From positions 434,001-498,000 of the forward strand of contig QRDG01000395.1 of NCBI GenBank assembly GCA_012064385.1: a stretch of 64,000 nt of DNA. Direction: 5' to 3'. A program made the translations under genes and the position numbers. The DNA comes from Puccinellia tenuiflora. Its lineage: Eukaryota > Streptophyta > Magnoliopsida > Poales > Poaceae. A model generated the notes under the pieces. The model made no database searches, was not told the origin of the DNA, and saw only the letters and a list, made by a program, of their open reading frames with translations. Positions 1-12,339 of this stretch are shown here, piece after piece (positions within the stretch are counted from its first letter, which is position 1; the number at the start of each line of letters is the position of its first letter).

Positions 1-358
1 GATCATACCTTTGCCTTGCGCATAAACCACTTGAGGTCGATGAAGACGATCTTCAACTCCTCAAGACGCACCACCTTTCTTCATTGCGCTTTGCTTGGTG
101 AAGATTCACTTGTTGCTCCCCCATACACCAAGATGGGAGAAGCACCTCTTCGGCATATCTTCACTTGGATTTGAGTGTTGATCAACATGCACTTAGCCTT
201 GATCAACACAACTTTTCTTCCCTTAGCCTTGACTCAAACAAATGGAGATCAAGCAACGCAAATGGACACACCTATAAATGTAGCTTAATACAAACATTAG
301 TCCATAGAGATTGTCATTAATTACCAAAACCACACATGGGGGCAACCATGCACTTTCA
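1..358 (-). repeat. 3' LTR (partial) of retrotransposon copy 1
   Basis: These bases repeat 8188-8545 almost exactly and end with the LTR terminus CTTTCA (plus-strand view). The rest of this LTR lies to the left of the window. Confidence 0.93.
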
Positions 359-372
359 ATCTCCCCCATTTT
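359..372 (-). other. Polypurine tract of copy 1
   Basis: On the minus strand the bases directly before the 3' LTR read AAAATGGGGGAGAT, a typical plus-strand priming tract. The same tract lies at the equivalent place in copy 2 (39955-39968). Confidence 0.8.
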
Positions 373-3300
373 GGTAATTGATGACAATCCCTTATAAGAG
401 GGTTTATATAATGAATAAAGCAACCTTGCAAGACAAACGAGCAAGGATGCAAGCGCATTAAAGGCAAATGCAATAAAAACATAAAACCCAAATTCCCTTA
501 AACCCTCTAAACTTCTCCCCCATTGGCATCGATTGCCGAAATGGGAAGAAAAATTTAGAGAGTCAATATAATATGAGTTCCTCCATAAAGTGTGCATTTC
601 TCAAGATATGAGTGAAATCAAATGCACATATCCATTGACGAATAATTAGAGGAAATCAAACTATATTGAGGATCCAAAAATTGCAAAAAGATGGAATCAT
701 TTTAAACCTCTCCACAAAGGAGAAAAGCAATCGAAAAGATCCAAAGCGAGAGTTCTAAATAAAAATGGAGAAGCTCCCAAATGTTCATGCACTATTGAGG
801 AGTGCACAAATATGTCATCCTCGCTCCCCCAAAATCATCTAGAACACGCAACAAGTGCAAGAGTGCATAAAGCAAAGGCAAATCATAGCACTTGCACCAA
901 AAATGTGGTTGAGCCATAGGGAGATACCAATTTTCAAAGATTCAACATAAGATAGGCCCAACCAATATAGAAGAAAGATCTTTTAAAGAAATATGTTCAC
1001 ACGCTTAGGGATACCAATTGGAAACTAAAACCAATTGAAAATGCCAAAAGCTAGTGAGATCATTTAGCCAATAAAATTCAACATGCTCACCAAGGTAAGC
1101 ATGAAGTCAAAGATCCTCAACAAATACATGAGTGTGCAAAGATACCAATAAAAATAAGACAAGCACTCATGAGACAAATTTGGAGTCACCAAGGAATTAT
1201 AGATGAAACACAAGGTAGCTCAAAGGAATTAGGATACCAACTAAAAGGTGACCTCTCTCATATGTATAGGTTTCTAATTAGACAAACCATTGACGATATA
1301 CATCCGCAAAGAAACATATACATACGAAATGGTTCGGGAAAAAGAGAACAAGGTATCCAAAAGGAAGTCATAAATATACAAACGAGATTGTTGCTTAAAA
1401 GCATAGCACATAGCTCAAATTTATCTCATTGTATATGAATGAACTTCAAATTTATCAAATGCATCAGACATATCACTAAGGGAACAAGAGATAGTGAAGA
1501 TGCTTTGAGATAGGCAACAAGTATCACAAAGAAATAATATCAATTGAAGAAAAGGTTTTTGCAATTTCATCACAAATATCACAAAGATATACCACGTGAA
1601 GGAAATAAGCCAAAACCACAACAATTACACATAAAGGATTTCATGCCAAGAGGCAACCTACACAAGGTTGAATACTAGAAAAGTATGCATAGGATAGATA
1701 CTTGTTACCGAGATGCATTGACGATGAAGATGATGATAGTTGGTTTGTCATCAAAGCTTGACTCCGACAATCACACGGTGAGAACACCTTCCTTATGAAT
1801 GAGGCAAGCATCCAATGCATCTCCGTTGTACCTAAAACAAAATTAGAGTACAAAATGGTTCCCAAACTCATTGGGTCCCATAGTAGTTAGATAAACTACA
1901 ATATATAGGACATACTCCATATAAATATGTGCATATAGATATGAAATTGAATTTCATGCACATCTTAGCCGATTTAGGATTCGATGGAGTATCCCCTATA
2001 TATTGGAACTAGAAAGACTAGCATGCTATAAAATATATATATATTAGTAAATATGCATGCATAGACTCACGAGAACCAAGTGAGATACAATTCGGACAAA
2101 ATCACCAAGTAAACCAAGAAGAGAGCACACCAAAGTGTGACCTAAAAAGGTTGTCCAAATTGTATCAAAATCCAAATCAACACATGATTGAGGAAAAATC
2201 AAATCAACATATGATTGATTCCAAATCACATCAACACATGAAGTGTGATATCAATAGGATACAAAATGATTGATAAGAGACCAATTGAAAATAAGATACC
2301 AACTAGGAGAAAAGATACCAAGAAGAGGATAATACTTGACCGGAATGAAGTAAAGTAAATAAAGCAATAAGGTATCAAAACTCCCACAATAAATATCAAT
2401 TGGAACAAATATCTATGGAGGAGATATTAAATTCCAATTAATACCAATTGAAGGTACCTAGGCAAGGCCAATGAGCATATAAGATAAAAGAAATAGACAT
2501 GCTCAAAGGATTTTCTCATTCAAGGAGATAAAACACACGGTGAGGAATGAGAAAGCAAACTCCCAAGAGAGAGCAAGGTTACACCAAATAAACCAAACAC
2601 CCTATACACCCTTTATGATGGCACAAAGCATCAAAAGAAAAGATTTGTCTTCCATAGACACGTAAGATAGAAATTAAATGCCAATTGAAAGGATCAAATA
2701 TTGATAGATAGGATAGTGTTCTAAATAAAAAGGAATGCTCCTCCAAGATTCATGCATTATCTTTGATGTTTGCATTTGGATACAAAATGCACGCACAAGG
2801 GATCATTACTCTCCATATTTTATTTACAACACTAAACACTACCAATTGAAAATTAGGATCCATTCAAAAGGCAAGGAAGACAAAGGGAGTCAAACAACAC
2901 AAGAGGCAATATGAAGATGGTCTACAAAATCCACCACAATTACTAGTATCACTTGTCATGGACAAGGAGTATATGGAGATATTTTTCGGTGGTATATAGG
3001 AATGATGTTCAAGACCAACTTCATAACAAACAAGCATATGGCAAGAGATAAGAAATAAAACATAAGAAATAAGAAATATGGTGTTTTATTTCAAAAAAGG
3101 TTTGTTGGTAGTTTCAACTATTCGAAACACCCGGCAAAGCCATGGTTAGAATAATATGAAACTAATGGTTTCTCAAATAATATATGGAAATGCATATTAG
3201 AGAAAAACCACACCAAGCAAACTCACACAAACAAGAGCCAAAAGATAACCAAAAGGAAAATTGGAACTTGTTTGAGCAAACATGCCACATAGGAAAGAGA

Positions 3301-4007
3301 TAATTTACAACATCAACTCTAAGTGGCAAACCTAAAATGTTCACATTTTTATGAGTTTGTATTATGCACATAGCTTATTACTCCCCCATAATGTGATAAT
3401 TCATTTTAACTAAGCAAGAGGCAAATAAAACCAACTAGAGAAATTAATGAACATTGTAGAATTTGAATTTCTCATGAATATGACATACCACATAGTGACT
3501 AGATAATATTGAAATATCAATACTAGGTGGTGTGCCTCATGTACACACATTTTTAGGTTTGTGAATTGCACAAAGCATATCACTCCCCCAAAATGGGATA
3601 GTCCATTAATATCTCAAAGAGCCAAATGAAATCCACACAAGATTCAATAAGGCTAAACACAAAGTTACACATACATGATACACAACTAACATACACAACC
3701 TTGAATAACAAGACAAGTAGGAAAGTAGCATATCATATATAAGCACATGATAGGAACAAAACTAACACATGCAAGGGAGCTAGCAACTTTCAATGAATAT
3801 GTGAATTAAATACAAGTTACCGCAAGGAGGAGCATTGGATATGAGATAGATATGTGATAATCCAATTGACTTGGCTTGATGAAATATAAACATGAAGATC
3901 CATTAATTCTTCAAAAGTAGCCAAGTCTACCAATGTCCTCCACCAATCACCTATTGATCAAGTTGAAGCTTGTTGGTCCCCAACCAAGTTGGGTCCTAAG
4001 ATGTTAG
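373..4007 (-). other. Non-coding interior of copy 1
   Basis: About 3.6 kb of A-rich sequence (plus-strand view) lies between gag and the polypurine tract, where a complete element would have pol. Only short ORFs of 60-90 codons are present. The short motif ataccaattg or accaattgaaa recurs (near 923, 1011, 1029, 2280, 2441, 2680 and 2840). It resembles the LTR/primer-site junction at 6259-6272. Copy 2 keeps the same layout with a deletion of roughly 200 bases (equivalent of about 2455-2650) and a solo LTR insertion. Confidence 0.75.
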
Positions 4008-6212
4008 TCACAATAGACTTGGGAACCCAAATGGTGCATTTCTTGACACCACTTTGAGCTCCCACATACTTGGCAAACACATTGTCAACTCTATCCTTCT
4101 AAGAGAATATACATCATCAATTATGATAGGAGAGGAAGAGGTACCGTTAGTGCATGAAGAAGCAAAATAACCTTTGCACGGCAAAGGTAGCAACACCGAC
4201 TCTTCTTCTTCTTAATAGGCTCCTCAACTTGAGGAGCAATAACTTGAGTCTTCTTAGGAGGTGGTCCTTTGTTCAACACGTGGTTGAGCACATGAGATTG
4301 AACAAGAGGTCGCTTCCTAGTTGCTTCTCACTAAGAGGCTTCTTCTTCTATTGGGCAATCCTGAACAGTGGTGCCCTTCTAGCTTGCACTTGAAGCAAGT
4401 GATCTTGGTCGGATTCTTGAGTTGAACTTGGCCCTTCCTCTTGTTGTACTTGGACTTGTTCTTGTTGTTGGAGTTGAATCCAAGTCCACTCTTGTCATTA
4501 GGGGATTGTTGCACACTCAACATGTTGTCAAGTGTACGCTTCCCTTCATGACGCTTTTCCAAGCCTTTCTTCAAAGAAGTGACTTGGGCCTTGAGCTCTT
4601 ATCTTTTCTCTACATGGTTAGTGACAACACAAGTAATAGAGGAGGTAGATGCATCATTGTTAGAGCAACAAAGCAAAGCAAGTAATTCATCACAAGATGT
4701 GCCAATATTACGAGTGGATGAACTACTAGGACTAGCACATGGCAATATAGCATTTTGTATTAAAGTTGTGCTATTGTCCACATGAGGCTCACAAGATGTT
4801 ACCTTTGTAGTGATGGCCTCATGAGCTAACTTTAGACTAGCATAGGATGCTAGAAGATCATCATTAGAGCTAGATAGCTTTTTATGACTTTCTTCCAACT
4901 TCCTATACTTGCTAGTTAGCAACTCAAGTTGAGCCCTTAGCTCAACATTGTCCTTCAAAGTAGATGCTTCACAAGAAGTGGAGTTAGTAGCACAAGCATC
5001 ATTATCATTAGTAATGGAAGAAGAAAGCTTGTCAAGCTCATCATTTAATCTAGCATTTTCCATTTTAAACACTTTATATTTTGCATGAGCATGATCATGT
5101 TCCTTAATGATTTTAGCAATTATATTATTGTGAGACTCCTCAATATTTTCTAGTTTCTCCTCAAGAGAAGCCCGAGTCTCTTGCTCTTTCTCAAGAGCAT
5201 CTTCTAACGATGCTTTTTCCATAGCATCATCTCTCTCGATCTTACCCTTTTCTTCAAGGCTTGCTTCCAAAGCCTCAATAGTTTCCCCGCGCTCAATTAG
5301 CGTTTTCATAATTTCAAAGAGGATAGCTTGAGCATTTTTATTTTTAGGAAGGGCTTTAAGAATCATTAGACCTTTATTTTGAAGGAGAGCATTAACTTTT
5401 TCCACATCATCTTCTTCATCATTATTATTATCATTATCATCACTAGAAGAAGATTTAGCCATAAGGCAATGAGTGATGGATGAAGAAGAATAATTAATTT
5501 TTGAACTACTCAAGTTCAAATCTTGTTCCACAATTAATTGGCTTTCCTCTACATTATCATGCAAGAGTTAGAGGGAACACTGGCATTTTTATTATGGGAA
5601 CAAGATAAAGTAAGCATATCATCATTAGATTTATCTAAGCAATTTTTGGATGATATGCAAGGGCTATCAACACTAGCATGTATGACATTTATAGTGCTAT
5701 GTGTGTTTTGGTCCAAAGATGAGGCATTGCAACAAGATAGAGATAAAAAATCATCAAAAATGAGCTCACTATCAATATTGCAAAACCTATCACTACTCAC
5801 CATCACATTAGTTTGTGGCTTACCACATTTTGATGAAGTAGACTAAGACGAGAGCTCGTCACGGACGGAGGAGGAGGAGAGCAATCATCCTCCATAAAGT
5901 TGGACACTCCATATTTATCTTGTAGCTTGGTCCAAAGCTCATGAGCATCCCGAGAGGCATGATTGACTCGAAAACTACAACACTCATAAATTTGCAAAAC
6001 TCATTAGAGGCTAGAGCATCTAAATATAAGTTTTTATCATCCTCTAAATTCGTACTTTCATAATCCTTTGGAGGAGAAAAACCTATATCTAAGATACGCT
6101 CAATATTGGGGTCCAAGACCCGTAAGTGACTAAGCATATGAGTTTTCCAAACATTAAAATTTGTGCCATTGAATATAAACATGGAATCGTGCACTAATCC
6201 TCTAAACGACAT
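4008..6212 (-). pseudogene. Broken gag of retrotransposon copy 1
   Basis: This aligns along its length with the intact 736-residue gag of copy 2 (46923-49133) but is split by frameshifts and stops into pieces at about 5859-6212, 5549-5806, 4599-5564, 4317-4574 and 4008-4196. The N-terminal part has the gag signature NGTNFNVWKTHML. The middle is an acidic, Glu/Ser-rich coiled-coil region. A zinc-knuckle start (CFKC) remains near 4410. The start codon is at 6210-6212. A functional capsid protein from this copy is unlikely. Confidence 0.85.
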
Positions 6213-6250
6213 CTTTACTCTCTAGGCGGTAAAGCCAAACAAGAGAGACG

Positions 6251-6264
6251 AGGCTCTGATACCA
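6251..6264 (-). other. Primer binding site, initiator Met-tRNA
   Basis: On the minus strand this reads TGGTATCAGAGCCT, the standard complement of the 3' end of plant initiator methionine tRNA, two bases inside the 5' LTR. It sets the orientation of the element. Confidence 0.9.
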
Positions 6265-6266
6265 AT

Positions 6267-8545
6267 TGAAAGAACAAACGATGTCCCGGATGTCGCCTAG
6301 AGGGGGGGGGTGAATAGGCGATTAAAACTTTTTCTATTTAAGGCTTGATAATTCCGGAATAAAACTATGTGTTTAAATTAACAAGCCAACAACCTAATAA
6401 ATAGGATCACCTATGTGCACCAACAACCTATGCTAAACAAGGCAAGTAACAAGGTGATAGCAAGATAAAGAACTTCAAGCACGAAGGCTATCACAATGTA
6501 AATTGCATAAGTAAAAGCTTGGGTATAGAAATAACCGAGGCACGCGGAGACGAGGATGTATTCCCGAGTTCCTCCTTGTTAAGTGAGTACGTCTCGTTGA
6601 AGGGGTGTGAGCTCGCCACAAGAGGCCTACTCAAGATGTCACAAAGGTGTCATCCTATTTTCCGATGAACCGCACCCAAAGGTTTGGTTCACCTTCCACT
6701 ATCGGAATCCTTCGAGGCGGAAACCGGAGCCTTTACAACTTTTGGGGCACACACCCACAACCCAATTGGGGGCTCCCAAATCTTGCCGAAGCTTCACAAG
6801 TCGAAGTCTTCACGGCACCACCACCGTCTAGGGTCCAATGACCCAAGAGTAACAAGCTCCCAACCTTCAATCCCACGAATCACCGTGGGGAGCACAACCC
6901 AATACACCTAATGCAAAAGGCAAGAACACACCAAGTGTTCAAATCCTTCTCCCTAAAATCCAACCAAAGCAACTAATGCTATGGAGGGATTTAGGAGGAA
7001 GAACAAGAGGATGAACACAAAGCAACCCCAAAATCTAGATCCACTAATTCCCCTCACTTAGAGAAGATTTTGATTGGTGGAAAGGTAGATGTAGATCTCC
7101 TCTCTTGAATCCCTAAATTTGGGCAAGAATCATTGAAGGGATTGAGAGGAATCAAGCTTTTTCGAGGTCAAACAATGGAGGAGAGAGGAAAAAAGAGCTT
7201 TAATGGTTGGGGAACCATTGGGGAAGAAGGCCCCTTAAATAGGTCCCCGAAATCTGACCATTATGCAGTTTTTGTGGTCGTCCGGAATTGGTCCGGAATA
7301 TTCCGAAACACTAACAGAGAGCAAAACTGGTTCACCTCGAATCCGTCCGGAAATTACCCGGAAAATTCCGAGCTGTCCGGAATGACCCGGAAAGTTCCGG
7401 ATGAGATACAGAGTGTAAAACAATACGCACGAGAAACACGATATCTTTTACATCCGGACTCCGTTTTTGATGATCTTGGGCTCGTTGGAATCGTCACAAC
7501 GAGCACAACAAGAATATGTAGAGAAACATCATAGTCCAAAAATATATTATAAAAATAAATGGGGAAAGGTAAAAGCTCCCATTTGCAAATCGGAAATGCA
7601 ATAACTTTCACCCACGAACTCCGTTTTCGATAATCTTGGACTCGTTGGAATCGTCACAACGAGCACAACAAGATTATGCAGAGAAACATCATAGTCCAAG
7701 AAAATATTATAAAACCAAATGGGGAAAGGTTAAACCTTTATTTTGAAAACCGGAAATGCCGCATCTTTTGCAATTGAAGTCCGAATGAAGTAAAACCAAT
7801 TTTGTTGGAAAGAGGACGACAAATGCAACCTTTGAAAATGGCAAACAAGCAATGGAGATTTTGCAAAGAAATGGAAGAGATAAATCTTCCGCACGGATGA
7901 ACCGGCAAAATCTCCAATACCGAAACCGCAATAGAAGATGCATATAAAAACCGTTTTCGGTGAACTTGGCTTTGTCATGACGAGCACGACAAGCACCAAG
8001 ACCACACCACGATAAGAGACAAATAGGAACCAATAAAGATGAATGCATGGATGCAAAGGTTTGTGCTCTCTACGATGATACGATCACGATACTCGGTCGA
8101 GAGCCCCTCTTGATAGTACGGTTATCTATCCTATAACCCGGTCTCTCACTAAACAACATGAGACCGATAAAATAGAAACCCTATCAAGATCATACCTTTG
8201 CCTTGCGCATAAACCACTTGAGGTCGATGAAGACGATCTTCAACTCCTCAAGACGCACCACCTTTCTTCATTGCGCTTTGCTTGGTGAAGATTCACTTGT
8301 TGCTCCCCCATACACCAAGATGGGAGAAGCACCTCTTCGGCATATCTTCACTTGGACTTGAGTGTTGATCAACACACACTTAGCCTTGATCAACACAACT
8401 TTTCTTCCCTTAGCCTTGACTCCAACAAATGGAGATCAAGCAACGCAAATGGACACACCTATAAATATAGCTTAATACAAACATTAGTCCATAGAGATTG
8501 TCATTAATTATCAAAACCACACATGGGGGCGACCATGCACTTTCA
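6267..8545 (-). repeat. 5' LTR of retrotransposon copy 1
   Basis: A 2279-bp LTR with TGAAAG...CTTTCA termini. It contains a cluster of palindromic TCCGGA/TTCCGG motifs at about 7270-7405 and an internal repeat of about 160 bp. Open frames of 60-133 codons inside it have no recognisable product. Related LTRs lie at 37590-39954 and 49188-51625. Confidence 0.93.
7459..7780. repeat. Tandem repeat of about 160 bp inside the LTR
   Basis: The unit beginning ctccgtttt(t/c)gat(g/a)atcttgg starts at 7459 and again at 7619. Both copies continue through ctcgttggaatcgtcacaa and catcatagtcca. The same duplication is present in both LTRs of copy 2 (from about 38847 and 39020), so it predates the split of the copies. 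Confidence 0.75.
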
Positions 8546-9270
8546 GCATGCATGTAGGGCACTGATAGTACAAGGTTGTGCCGACTTCTCGACGTGTGTT
8601 AACGAGGGTATCCATCGAGTTCAGGTTCGGCATTCATATGATTCTGGAAACAAAGAGGTTTGTGGAAACACAACGTGGAAATAGCTTTGCAATAGGATTT
8701 ACACGAGATTTTACCCAGGTTCGACCCCTCAAGGTGAGGTAAATACCTCCTTCTGCTTTGTGTTGTATTGTGTCGAGAGCTATTGTTCTCGTGATCTGAG
8801 AGACTTTGAGTTCGTCTGAAGAGAATTATCAGTATCTCCTAAATTAATACCAGGCCATGTCTTAAATAGTGGCATGGCCGAGTTACAGAAATAAAAACTT
8901 TAATCACTGCCTACATCTGTACATGACACAGGTTAGTAAGTAAAGATACACTTGATGAGTGGTAACGCCTGTCTTGAATGGCTTTCCGATTGCTTGGCAT
9001 TCGGTGTTCTGCGCCTATCAAGCTTCTCACTCAACTACTTGAGGAGTTGACATCCTAGCCAGGACATGGACCTAGCATGTCCAATCAGCCTCTCCCTTCT
9101 GACGTGGGCTTCCTGGACTTCTTGAGATTTCACCGTCTGGCTTGGTTCTGGAAAATAGTCTTTTGGTGCGCCTAGCACCAGCATAGGGCGGGTGGAGTTG
9201 TGTGTATGACAAATTTCCAAGGATCTAGTTGGTTTTCGTATTCGTCGGTGTGGTTGTTGGTTTGAATCTT
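8546..9270. other. Intergenic stretch with possible LTR remnant
   Basis: No gene is seen. Around 8700-8760 the text acccaggttcgacccctc followed by aaatacctcct resembles sequence common in grass LTRs, but I found neither termini nor a target duplication, so this is only a possible fragment. Confidence 0.3.
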
Positions 9271-9279
9271 TCGATCTAG

Positions 9280-9561
9280 AGTTCTCATCGTTGGCGATGG
9301 TTGCTTGTCTTGTCTATAGGTCCTTTGGTCCTTAGCATGGTGACTTCTCGTATGTCTACTACAACAAGCTCTATTACGACAAGTTTTTCCCAGATCCGGT
9401 GATGGAGAGGCGAGGACGGCGGCGTGTCTTTGGCTCGCTCCAGTTATTTTTATCGTCGCTATGTGGTCTAAGGATATATTTGTAATTCTTATTACTTTTG
9501 GTGTCCTTTGTACCATCATTGATGATTATATATAGATCGGAGTAACTTTTTTGCAAAAAAA
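9280..9561 (+). mobile_element. Possible 5'-truncated LINE 3' tail
   Basis: A segment ending ggatatatttgtaattctt...gatcggagtaacttttttgc and a short A run (9554-9561) looks like a grass LINE 3' untranslated end. No coding part is left and no target duplication was confirmed. Confidence 0.35.
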
Positions 9562-9575
9562 GATGTTTCTACCAA

Positions 9576-9840
9576 GTGTTGATGATGTAGTTATCAGGGT
9601 GTCATGCGAAAACTTAACACCATCTTCATGATGAAGTTAAAAAGGTGATGCTAATGTAGTTACAAGGGGTCGATTGAAAATTTACCACCTTGATGTTGAT
9701 AAAGTTACCATGTTGTTATTGAGCAGTTACCAATTTTTTCACGATATAGTTAGCGAGGTGTGATGATGTAGTTACGAGGATGTTGACTGGAAAGTTCATA
9801 TAATTTTGAGGATGGTAACCTTTTATATTTACCCTAGTTG
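9576..9840. repeat. Degenerate minisatellite
   Basis: Four or five diverged copies of a 50-60-bp unit built around gatgatgtagttac-aggtg and gaaaacttaccacc. They are visible at about 9580, 9640, 9700 and 9755. No coding potential. Confidence 0.5.
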
Positions 9841-10155
9841 GTAACTTTTATCTTGAAAGCAAAATCATCGGAACATATCAAAATGGGGTCAAGTTTTAGA
9901 AATCTTGTCGCAACTAGTATATTAGTGAAGACAGATTTTAAATTCAGAGTAAAATAGTTTGAATATTTGGAATTGGAAAGAATCTGGTTGGCATAAGCAA
10001 TTTCACCCCCTAAAGCATGCATGCAACACTTCCCACATATGGCTCAGTCGATGGTTCAGAAATTACTGAAAATAGAGAATTCCCATTGTCTGAAACTAAC
10101 AGCTCCTAACATAATTAGCGAGTGGCCTCTAATTAGCCCTACCCCTATAGAGCAG

Positions 10156-10575
10156 CCACAATGCGACGCTTAAAACCATACACCAAGATCAAAATCCTTG
10201 TCTAAAGGCTTCGATAGTCGGGCCCCAAACACAAAAGATGTTGCCAGACGCAACTCCACAATTTTGGGTGTCGTCTGGGCCTAGCTGCCTCCATCCCGTA
10301 GCCTCTCGAATTGGAGCCTAGCGTTGCGAGAGATGGGCACTTCCCCGCCTTTTTTGCCCTATTTTTATTACTTAAGCGCAGGGGCAAACCCAAAAAGCTT
10401 TCCAAGTGGGGAAATTTTAGAATATGGGCATTTATTGCATGAACTTAAATGTTAAAGTGACTTTTTAAAAGAAATTTGCATGGATCATTTGGAGATTTTC
10501 AAATTTGAGTGCCCCACTCAGCTCTATTTGGGTTCACCCCTGCTTAAGCGTCTCACTAATCGTTCTGTATTGTGG
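10156..10575. mobile_element. Possible MITE
   Basis: The left end ccacaatgcgacgcttaa and the right end cttaagcgtctcactaatcgttctgtattgtgg are partial inverted repeats (shared CCACAAT and GACGCTTAA blocks with a spacer on one side). No clear target duplication. The interior has no gene. Confidence 0.35.
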
Positions 10576-10617
10576 ATGATCTTGTAACGTGTACATCCTT
10601 CAAGATTAAACTTCTCA

Positions 10618-10899
10618 GGCCTCCTGTGATTCATAGGATTTTCTAAGAAATTTTGTAGGATTTAGATTGTACAGAAATTTTCCTTTCAAATATGTTTGAT
10701 TGAAAGGATAGTATCCTGTAGGATCTATTCCCATAGGAATTTCTTAGTGCATTTTCACAGAAAAACTAACATGAGCTTGAACCTCATGAAAAAAATCATG
10801 CGTCTTGTTTCTATGCCCATAGGATTCCTCTAAACGGGGCAAGTCTCCTACACAATTCATATTCCTTCATTTTTTATACCCTATGAATCAAATTAGGCC
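10618..10899. mobile_element. PIF/Harbinger-like MITE upstream of expansin 1
   Basis: A 282-bp element with imperfect inverted ends: left GGCCTCCTGTGATTCATAGG, right (inverted) GGCCTAATTTGATTCATAGG. It is flanked by tca and tta, a one-base-diverged form of the 3-bp TWA duplication typical of PIF/Harbinger elements. It has the same sequence style as 24082-24341. It ends about 180 bp before the TATA box of the expansin gene. Confidence 0.65.
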
Positions 10900-11076
10900 T
10901 TAACATGTGTGTTTTTCGTGTTGTACTTCGCAGTCTATTTTCAGATTGTATTATTTTGTAGGTATACTGCAGATATACATAATTATTCGGTTAGCTTTTT
11001 CCACCAGCACCAACTTGTCACGTTCTCCGCAATAATTCGCCACGAACGTCTGCAATCCCCGACCCCAAATGTTCAC

Positions 11077-11084
11077 TATAAATA
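11077..11084 (+). promoter_or_regulatory. TATA box of beta-expansin gene 1
   Basis: The sequence tataaata lies 115 bp before the start codon, consistent with a transcription start around 11105-11115 and a 5' leader of about 90 bases. Confidence 0.6.
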
Positions 11085-11198
11085 CTTGTGCTCGTGACCA
11101 CTCCTTGGACTACACCCAACGAACATTCGAGCTAAGCTTATCTAGCTCATAGCCGCTAAAGTTCGAGCTAGCTTGAAGAAGCAAGTTAAAGAGCAGCA

Positions 11199-12339
11199 AT
11201 GGCGAAAACTTGCACCTTAGCGCTACTTGGCGCACTGGTGGTGCTCTCACTTCTTGTGAGCCCGATTGCTTGCTCACGCAAGCTCGCCATGGCGGTCAGC
11301 CCCAAGCCTGCAGTCAAGGCCGCCGCAAAAAACAAAACCACTACCTATCCCAACCCCTCTGTTTCTGCCGCCTACAGCTCCGGCGGCTGGTTAGCCGCCG
11401 GCGCGACGTATTACGGCAGCCCCACCGGCGACGGAGGCGAGGGTTAGTGCTTGCTCTCTTTATTGGACCTACATCACTCCCCCATTCATCGAGCTGAAAC
11501 TGACAACGAAACAAATTTGCAGGTGGCGCGTGCGGCTACCAAACCGCTGTCGGGAGCAAGCCGTTCTCGTCGATGATCGCCGCCGGAAGCGCGCCGCTGT
11601 TCATGGGAGGCAAGGGCTGCGGCGCGTGCTATGATGTAGGCATAACGCAGCACTGCACCCCTTCCATTGATAGTTCAGAGTGGTCGGCTCGATCGTCTGG
11701 TCCTGAAAAAATCTGTTCATGTGTACTACGCAGGTTATGTGCTCGAGCCACAAGGCGTGCTCTCACAAGCCTGTGACCGTCGTCATTACTGACTTGAGCC
11801 CCGGCAATCTCTACCCCGGCGAGCCGGCCCATTTCGACATGAGCGGCACCGCCTTGGGCGCCATGGCCAAGCCTGGCCAGGCTGACCAACTCCGTGCCGG
11901 CGGTGTCATCAGAATCCAGTATAAGAGGTATGTATTCAGGGGCGCCTCTGCAGTCCGCAATTCCTCGGATGCTAATGGAATCTGTACTGACCTCCGTGTT
12001 TCTGTTAATCGTAGGGTGCCATGCAAGTACCCTGGCGTGAAGGTTACCTTCAGGGTGGACACTGGCTCCAACCCGTTCTACTTCAAGACCCTGATCGAGT
12101 TCGAGGACGACGACGGCGACCTCAAGGCCGTCGCCATGAAGACGGCCGGCAGCAGCTCCTGGACACCCATGGTGCAGGACTGGGGTGCATTGTGGCGCCT
12201 CAACAACGGCCAGAGGCTGCGCGCGCCCTACTCGCTCCGCCTCACCTCCGACTCCGGCAGGAAGCTCATCGCCCACAATGTCATCCCCGCCAACTGGAGG
12301 GCCGGTGGCACGTACCGCTCCTTGGTCAACTACCCCTGA
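11199..12339 (+). CDS. EXPB: Beta-expansin (four exons, 291 aa)
   Basis: A secreted wall-loosening protein of the apoplast that acts without hydrolysis on matrix polysaccharide-cellulose contacts. Exons by GT/AG and reading frame: 11199-11442, 11523-11635, 11734-11927, 12015-12339. A signal peptide occupies about residues 1-26, followed by a basic, Pro/Ala-rich spacer. The double-psi beta-barrel domain begins near GATYYGSPTG and carries the HFD motif at residues 152-154. The C-terminal grass-pollen-allergen/CBM63 domain includes WGALWRLN and ends GGTYRSLVNYP. Exons 2 and 3 (113 and 194 bp) have exactly the lengths of those in the paralogue at 25676-26915. The Cys pair found between the TD and HFD motifs of the paralogue (SCPGGPC) is absent here. 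The ORF is undamaged. A polyadenylation-like signal gataaatgaatgaa lies near 12650. Which beta-expansin subgroup it belongs to is not settled. Confidence 0.93.

Larger units (their letters stand above)
1..8545 (-). mobile_element. Non-autonomous gag-only LTR retrotransposon, copy 1 (left end outside window)
   Basis: The element reads on the minus strand: 5' LTR at 6267-8545, primer site at 6251-6264, broken gag at 4008-6212, a long non-coding interior, a polypurine tract at 359-372 and the start of the 3' LTR at 1-358. LTR ends are TGAAAG...CTTTCA. I see no protease, reverse transcriptase, RNase H or integrase in any frame, so movement must have relied on enzymes from another element. The 358 bases of 3' LTR in the window differ from 8188-8545 at about six positions by eye, which suggests a fairly young insertion. 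The right flank is gcatg; the matching target duplication lies outside the window. Its gag type (retrotransposon gag with zinc knuckles) points to copia rather than gypsy ancestry, but without pol this is inference. Confidence 0.9.

Noticed and set aside
7133..7534. 133-codon ORF in the LTR
   Set aside because: It is not kept open in the LTRs of copy 2 in the same form and lacks a domain.
11629..12276. 215-codon minus-strand ORF
   Set aside because: It lies opposite exons 3-4 and introns of expansin 1; the plus strand has signal peptide, splice sites and domain motifs, so this is a G+C-driven antisense shadow.
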